DNA from: Actinomycetes bacterium | Lineage (GTDB): Bacteria > Actinomycetota > Actinomycetes > Mycobacteriales > Mycobacteriaceae | Direction of reading: 5' to 3' | Length of the DNA stretch: 64,000 nt | NCBI GenBank assembly: GCA_022601135.1 | Contig: JAHZJB010000139.1 | Location: forward strand, 1-64,000 | Part shown: in pieces, positions 59,954 through 64,000 of the stretch | Position numbering within the stretch: position 1 is the first letter of the stretch | How the letters are laid out: each line of letters starts with the position of its first letter | Notes under the pieces: model-generated | Told to the model about the DNA's origin: nothing | The model's input: only the letters and a program-made list of their open reading frames with translations | The model's database searches: none | Made by a program: the position numbers and the translations under genes

Positions 59954-62661
59954 TGGCGTTTCCCACAACAGGCCCACCGAATCCACCCGGAGTCGGGGCC
60001 ATCGAATTCGACGACTTGCGCGGGCCCTACCGCGACGTGCGGCCCCAGCAGTCGCTTTTCGACGTCCAGCCGTTGGACCAAACTCCGGCGTCCGGCTACG
60101 ACGAATTCGTCGATGCGGCAGGAGACGTTCGGCCGGCCTGGCGCGAGCTGGACGATTACGTGCGCGAATGGGGTCCCGTCGGCCTGGAACGGCTGCGGGC
60201 GGTGGTGCGCACCCTCGTCGACAATGACGGCATCACCTACGTCCAGGTCGATCACAAGGGCGACGCGATCACCACCGGTGACGGCACCACGGTTCCGGGG
60301 CAGTGGCAGCTGGACGCGATTCCGCTGGTGATCTCCGCCGGCGACTGGGACACCCTGGAAGCCGGCCTGGTACAACGCTCAAGGTTGCTGGATGCTGTGC
60401 TGACCGATATCTACGGTGAGCGACGCCTGATCACCGGAGGGCTACTGCCGCCGCAACTGCTATTCGCCCACTCCGGCTACGTGCGGGCGGCCCACGGTAT
60501 CGAGTTACCCGGCCGCCATCAGCTATTCCTGCACGGATGCGACATCAGCCGGGGGCCGGCGGGCGAATTTCAGGTCAACGCCGATTGGACGCAGGCACCT
60601 TCGGGTGCCGGATACGCGCTCGCCGACCGACGCGTGGTCGGCAACGCCATCCCGGACCTCTACGAGGAGATCGGGCCGCGGCCCGCTTCGCCGTGGGCTC
60701 AGGCGTTGCGCTTGGCGCTCATTGACGCCGCTCCGGAATCGGCGGAGGAGCCGGCGGTAGTGGTCCTGAGCCCGGGCATCTATTCGGAGACTGCTTTCGA
60801 TCAGGCATATCTGGCCAGTGTGCTGGGGCTTCCGCTGGTTGAGAGCGCCGATCTCGTGGTGCACGACGGCCGGCTGTGGATGCGTTCCATGGGCACCCTC
60901 AAACGGGTCGACGTGGTGCTGCGCCGGGTCGACGCCGACTTCGCCGACCCGCTCGAGTTGCGTGCTGACTCACAGTTGGGCGTGGTGGGTCTGGTTGAGG
61001 TGCTGCGCCGCGGCGCGGTGACCGTGGTCAATACGCTCGGCAGCGGTGTGATGGAAAGCCCCGGGTTACTCCGTTTCCTGCCTGAACTCGCAGAGAACCT
61101 GCTGGGCGAGACCCCGCTGTTGGCGACGGCTCCCATGTATTGGGGCGGCATCGACGTCGAGCGCTCGCATCTGCTGGCCAACTTGTCGTCGCTGCTGATC
61201 AAGTCGGTAACCGGTGGCGAACCGATCGTCGGCCCCGAACTGTCGGCGGGGCAGCTTGAGGTGCTGGCGTCCCGTATCGAAGCCATCCCGTGGCAGTGGG
61301 TTGGCCAGGATTTGCCCCAGTTCTCCTCGGCGCCTGCGGATTTCTTTCCCGGAGGGCTGTCGTCATCCCCGGTGGGTATGCGCCTGTTCACGGTGGCTCA
61401 GCACAGTGGGTACGCCCCGATGGTCGGCGGTTTGGGCTACCTGGTAGCACCGGGTTCCGCCGCCTACCGGCTCAATACGGCTGCAGCCAAGGATATTTGG
61501 GTGAGGACGCCGACCCGGGTCATGGCGGAGAAGGTCCCTGCGACGACACCTGCGGAGCTCTCCGAGCGGGACGAAACGACTGGTTTGCCCGCCGCTTTGG
61601 TCAAGTCGAGCCCAACGCGTGACATCAGCTCGCCGCGTGTGCTGTCCGACCTGTATTGGATCGGCCGGTATTCCGAGCGCGCCGAGAATACCGCCCGACT
61701 GCTGACGGTTACCCGGGAGCGCTATCACGAGTACCGCTACCGCAGCACGATGCCCGGCAGTGAGTGCGTTCCGGTACTGCTGACGGCACTCGGCGCGATC
61801 ACCGGAACCGACACGGGTACGGGCAGCGACTACGTCGAGATGGTGGCCACCGCGCCGACCACCCTGTGGTCGTTGACCGCCGACCGGTACCGTGCCGGAT
61901 CGCTGGCGCAGTCCGTCGAGCGTCTGAGCTACGCCGCGCGTTCGGTTCGTGACCAGATGTCGAACGACACCTGGATGGTTCTTTCCGCGCTGGAGAGAGC
62001 CCTGTTGCACAGCCCGGAACATCCGCCGGAGTCGCGCGCCGAGGGCGATGCTTTCCTGTCGTCGACCAACACCCTCACGCTGGCGGGCACGCTGGCGCTC
62101 TCCGGGGTGCTGGCCGAATCGATGGTCCAAGATGTCGGCTGGACGATGATGGACATCGGGAAACGGATTGAGCGCGGTTTGGCGTTGACCGCGCTGCTGC
62201 GGGCCACCCTGACGACGGCCAGGTTGCCTGATGCGGAGGAGACGATCACGGAGTCGACCCTGCTGGCCTCCGAATCCGCGGTGATCTACCGCCGGCGCAA
62301 TCCCGGTATGTACAGCGTGGCTGCGGTGGCGGAGTTGGTGTTGTTCGACGCGCAGAATCCGCGCTCGCTGTTGTACCAGTTGGAGAGATTGCGGGCCGAC
62401 CTCAACTCCCTGCCCGGTGCTTCGGGGTCTTCGCGGCCCGAGCGCATGGTCGACGAGATTGCCCTTCGGCTGCGCCGCATCGAGCCCAGCGATCTGGAGG
62501 AGGTCACCGCCACGGGAGCGCGAGAGAATCTCGACGGGTTGCTCGCTGGCGTCCACCGCGATCTGCGGGAGCTCTCGGACGTCATCACCGCGACCCACCT
62601 CTCGTTGCCCGGCGGTATGCAGCCCCTGTGGGGACCCCATGCGCGGCGGGAGGTGCCGTGA
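59953..62661 (+). CDS. Circularly permuted ATP-grasp / alpha-E fusion (Rv2567-like)
   Basis: 902 residues. The N-terminal part, about 1-500, is a circularly permuted type 2 ATP-grasp (DUF404/DUF407): LLDAVLTDIYGERRLITGGLLPPQ, VVVLSPGIYSETAFDQAYLA, MRSMGTLKRVDVVLRRVDADF and NTLGSGVMESPGL are typical. The C-terminal part, about 550-890, is the helical alpha-E domain (DUF403): SDLYWIGRYSERAENTARLL and RDQMSNDTWMVLSALERAL. In many bacteria these are separate proteins, and here, as in M. tuberculosis, they are fused. ATP-grasp enzymes form amide bonds, so a peptide ligase is the likely activity, product unknown. Confidence 0.92.
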   Translation: MAFPTTGPPNPPGVGAIEFDDLRGPYRDVRPQQSLFDVQPLDQTPASGYDEFVDAAGDVRPAWRELDDYVREWGPVGLERLRAVVRTLVDNDGITYVQVDHKGDAITTGDGTTVPGQWQLDAIPLVISAGDWDTLEAGLVQRSRLLDAVLTDIYGERRLITGGLLPPQLLFAHSGYVRAAHGIELPGRHQLFLHGCDISRGPAGEFQVNADWTQAPSGAGYALADRRVVGNAIPDLYEEIGPRPASPWAQALRLALIDAAPESAEEPAVVVLSPGIYSETAFDQAYLASVLGLPLVESADLVVHDGRLWMRSMGTLKRVDVVLRRVDADFADPLELRADSQLGVVGLVEVLRRGAVTVVNTLGSGVMESPGLLRFLPELAENLLGETPLLATAPMYWGGIDVERSHLLANLSSLLIKSVTGGEPIVGPELSAGQLEVLASRIEAIPWQWVGQDLPQFSSAPADFFPGGLSSSPVGMRLFTVAQHSGYAPMVGGLGYLVAPGSAAYRLNTAAAKDIWVRTPTRVMAEKVPATTPAELSERDETTGLPAALVKSSPTRDISSPRVLSDLYWIGRYSERAENTARLLTVTRERYHEYRYRSTMPGSECVPVLLTALGAITGTDTGTGSDYVEMVATAPTTLWSLTADRYRAGSLAQSVERLSYAARSVRDQMSNDTWMVLSALERALLHSPEHPPESRAEGDAFLSSTNTLTLAGTLALSGVLAESMVQDVGWTMMDIGKRIERGLALTALLRATLTTARLPDAEETITESTLLASESAVIYRRRNPGMYSVAAVAELVLFDAQNPRSLLYQLERLRADLNSLPGASGSSRPERMVDEIALRLRRIEPSDLEEVTATGARENLDGLLAGVHRDLRELSDVITATHLSLPGGMQPLWGPHARREVP

Positions 62662-63590
62662 CAGCTTTTCCGGACGGGCTCGTGGCGTCGGGGAGCAGTC
62701 GGAGCTACGAAGTCACCCACCGCACGGTGTACCAATACTCTGACGTGGTCACCAACTCCTACGGCCGTGGATTCCTCACTCCCCGTGACTCCGCGCGCCA
62801 GCGTTGCCTTTTCCACGAGTTGGTGATCGAACCGGAGGCGTCGGACAGCTCCACCAGCCGAGACGCCTACGGCAATCTGAGCTCCTACTTCCAGATCACG
62901 CAAAAACACCGGACACTGAGCATTACCAGCCGGTCGGTCGTCGAGGTCGACCCCCCGCCCCCGGATCTCTATCAGGGCCCTTCGGCGCGGGCGCCGTGGG
63001 AGATCGCCCGGCCCGTGGGTCCCGACGGGGCACTGGCCACCGAGTTCACCCTCGATCTGAACCCGCCCGAGATCACCGAGGAGGTGCGGGCCTACGCCGC
63101 ACCGAGTTTCGCTCCCGGCCGGCCGCTGATCGAGGTGGTGCAGGATTTGACCTCGCGAATCTACGCCGATTTCACCTACCGGTCCGGGTCGACAACGATA
63201 TCCACCCAGGTCAGCGAGGTTCTTGCTGCCCGCGAGGGGGTATGTCAGGACTTTGCGCGGCTCGCGATCGCCTGCTTGCGCGCGAATGGCCTGGCCGCCA
63301 CCTACGTCTCCGGGTATCTGGCGACCGATCCGCCGCCCGGGAAGGAACGCATGATCGGGACCGACGCCACGCACGCCTGGGCCTCGGTGTGGACGCCGCA
63401 GCAACTGTGGCTCGGGCTGGACCCGACGAATGACCAGATGGTCGACGAGCGTTATGTCACGGTAGGTTTCGGCCGCGATTATGCAGACGTTCCGCCGCTT
63501 CGGGGCATCATCTACACCGATTCGGACAGCAGCGTCATCGACGTGTACGTTGACGTGGCCCCGTATGGCGGGGGTGCGCTCCGTGCGTGA
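62658..63590 (+). CDS. Transglutaminase-like protein (Rv2569c-like)
   Basis: 310 residues. N-domain (YEVTHRTVYQYSDVVTNSYGRG) followed by the core with Cys about 196 in REGVCQDFARLAI, His about 239 in DATHAWASVW and Asp about 255 in WLGLDPTND, so the cysteine-peptidase triad is intact. GTG 62658 overlaps the ATP-grasp stop. This second, stand-alone transglutaminase is distinct from the large one. Probable role: hydrolysis or transfer of the peptide made by the ATP-grasp partner. Confidence 0.92.
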   Translation: MTAFPDGLVASGSSRSYEVTHRTVYQYSDVVTNSYGRGFLTPRDSARQRCLFHELVIEPEASDSSTSRDAYGNLSSYFQITQKHRTLSITSRSVVEVDPPPPDLYQGPSARAPWEIARPVGPDGALATEFTLDLNPPEITEEVRAYAAPSFAPGRPLIEVVQDLTSRIYADFTYRSGSTTISTQVSEVLAAREGVCQDFARLAIACLRANGLAATYVSGYLATDPPPGKERMIGTDATHAWASVWTPQQLWLGLDPTNDQMVDERYVTVGFGRDYADVPPLRGIIYTDSDSSVIDVYVDVAPYGGGALRA

Positions 63591-64000
63591 CTTCAACTGT
63601 CCCAACTGCGGGCAGCGATTGTCATTCGAGAACTCGCTCTGCCTGAATTGCAAGAGCGCCTTGGGATTCTCGCTGCAGGAGATGGCGCTGCTGGTGATCG
63701 CACCCGCTGCAGAGAGTGACCACGGTGGTGCCGTCGACGAGAGCCGGTACCGGTTGTGCGCGAACCTGCATCTGGCCGAATGTAATTGGCTGGTCCAGGA
63801 GAGTCCCGTCGCCAGCCTCTGTGTGTCCTGCGAGTTGACCCGCATCCGGCCCAGCGACGGGGATACCGTGGCCATGGCGAGGTTTGCGACCGCTGAGAAA
63901 GCCAAGAGGCGACTGATCGCTGAACTCCACGAGATGGAGCTGCCGGTGGTGGGGCGCGCCACCGACCCGCAGTACGGTTTGGCCTTCGACCTGCTCTCCA
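63583..64000 (+). CDS. Zinc-ribbon putative metallopeptidase (Rv2568c-like), 5' part
   Basis: The frame runs off the window after 139 codons. The N-terminus has a zinc ribbon (FNCPNCGQRLSFENSLCLNC), then a second Cys set (RLCANLHLAECNWLV and SLCVSCELTR). This matches the family annotated as putative zinc-binding metallopeptidase, found beside the transglutaminase/ATP-grasp genes. The HExxH part would lie beyond the window. GTG 63583, or 63574, both overlapping the transglutaminase gene, are the possible starts. Confidence 0.8.
   Translation, partial: MRDFNCPNCGQRLSFENSLCLNCKSALGFSLQEMALLVIAPAAESDHGGAVDESRYRLCANLHLAECNWLVQESPVASLCVSCELTRIRPSDGDTVAMARFATAEKAKRRLIAELHEMELPVVGRATDPQYGLAFDLLS

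Overview
The window is a high-GC actinobacterial chromosome segment. Gene content and order identify it as a mycobacterium, most likely a Mycolicibacterium-type environmental species. The clearest signs are the phosphatidylinositol mannoside genes pgsA1-patA-pimA, a DevR/DosR dormancy regulator with Acg-type nitroreductases, the LpqY-SugABC trehalose importer, and one long run of genes in the same order as the M. tuberculosis block from Rv2614c (thrS) down to Rv2566. Comparisons with M. tuberculosis genes come from memory, not from a search. No tRNA, rRNA, insertion sequence, prophage or CRISPR array was seen.

Layout. (1) 1-5757: the trehalose importer operon lpqY-sugA-sugB-sugC on the minus strand, with sugC cut by the window edge, diverging from a GH13 alpha-glucosidase. 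(2) 5768-11202: a dormancy cluster. It holds an Rv3131-like nitroreductase, devR, a tandem universal stress protein, an acg gene broken by an in-frame TGA, and a divergent DosS/DosT-type heme sensor kinase. DosR-box-like sites lie in front of the outer genes. The kinase is not in an operon with devR. (3) 11437-13404: a secreted Pro/Gly/Val-rich protein built on 105-bp tandem repeats, which I cannot assign to a family. (4) 13520-24322: small membrane and thioesterase genes, then tightly overlapping thrS-HIT-pgsA1-patA-pimA-nudix, followed by pdxS-tesB2-pdxT. (5) 24490-29606: a small secreted protein, yebC, an alpha/beta hydrolase/TetR pair around a palindromic operator, and ruvCAB behind a LexA-like box. 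(6) 29638-46059: a GABA catabolic pair, yajC-secD-secF, an oligopeptide-type lipoprotein, apt, relA, ppiB, a glyoxalase II-like gene, hisS and a DUF2254 membrane protein. (7) 46311-51173: a complete urtABCDE urea ABC transporter. (8) 51441-56362: a small secreted protein, two metallopeptidase-like genes and aspS. (9) 56582-64000: a co-directional, overlapping cluster of transglutaminase-DUF2126, circularly permuted ATP-grasp/alpha-E, a second transglutaminase-like protein and a zinc-ribbon putative metallopeptidase. This looks like a peptide-ligating and peptide-trimming system of unknown product.

Two genes carry single in-frame nonsense codons at positions where the reading frame is otherwise intact: aspS (TAG where Gln is expected, codon 214) and acg (TGA where Cys is expected). 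AspRS is essential, so the first must be a sequence error, a suppressed codon, or compensated by another copy. The most promising material for new biology is the cluster at the right end, the repeat protein, and the rewired dormancy locus.
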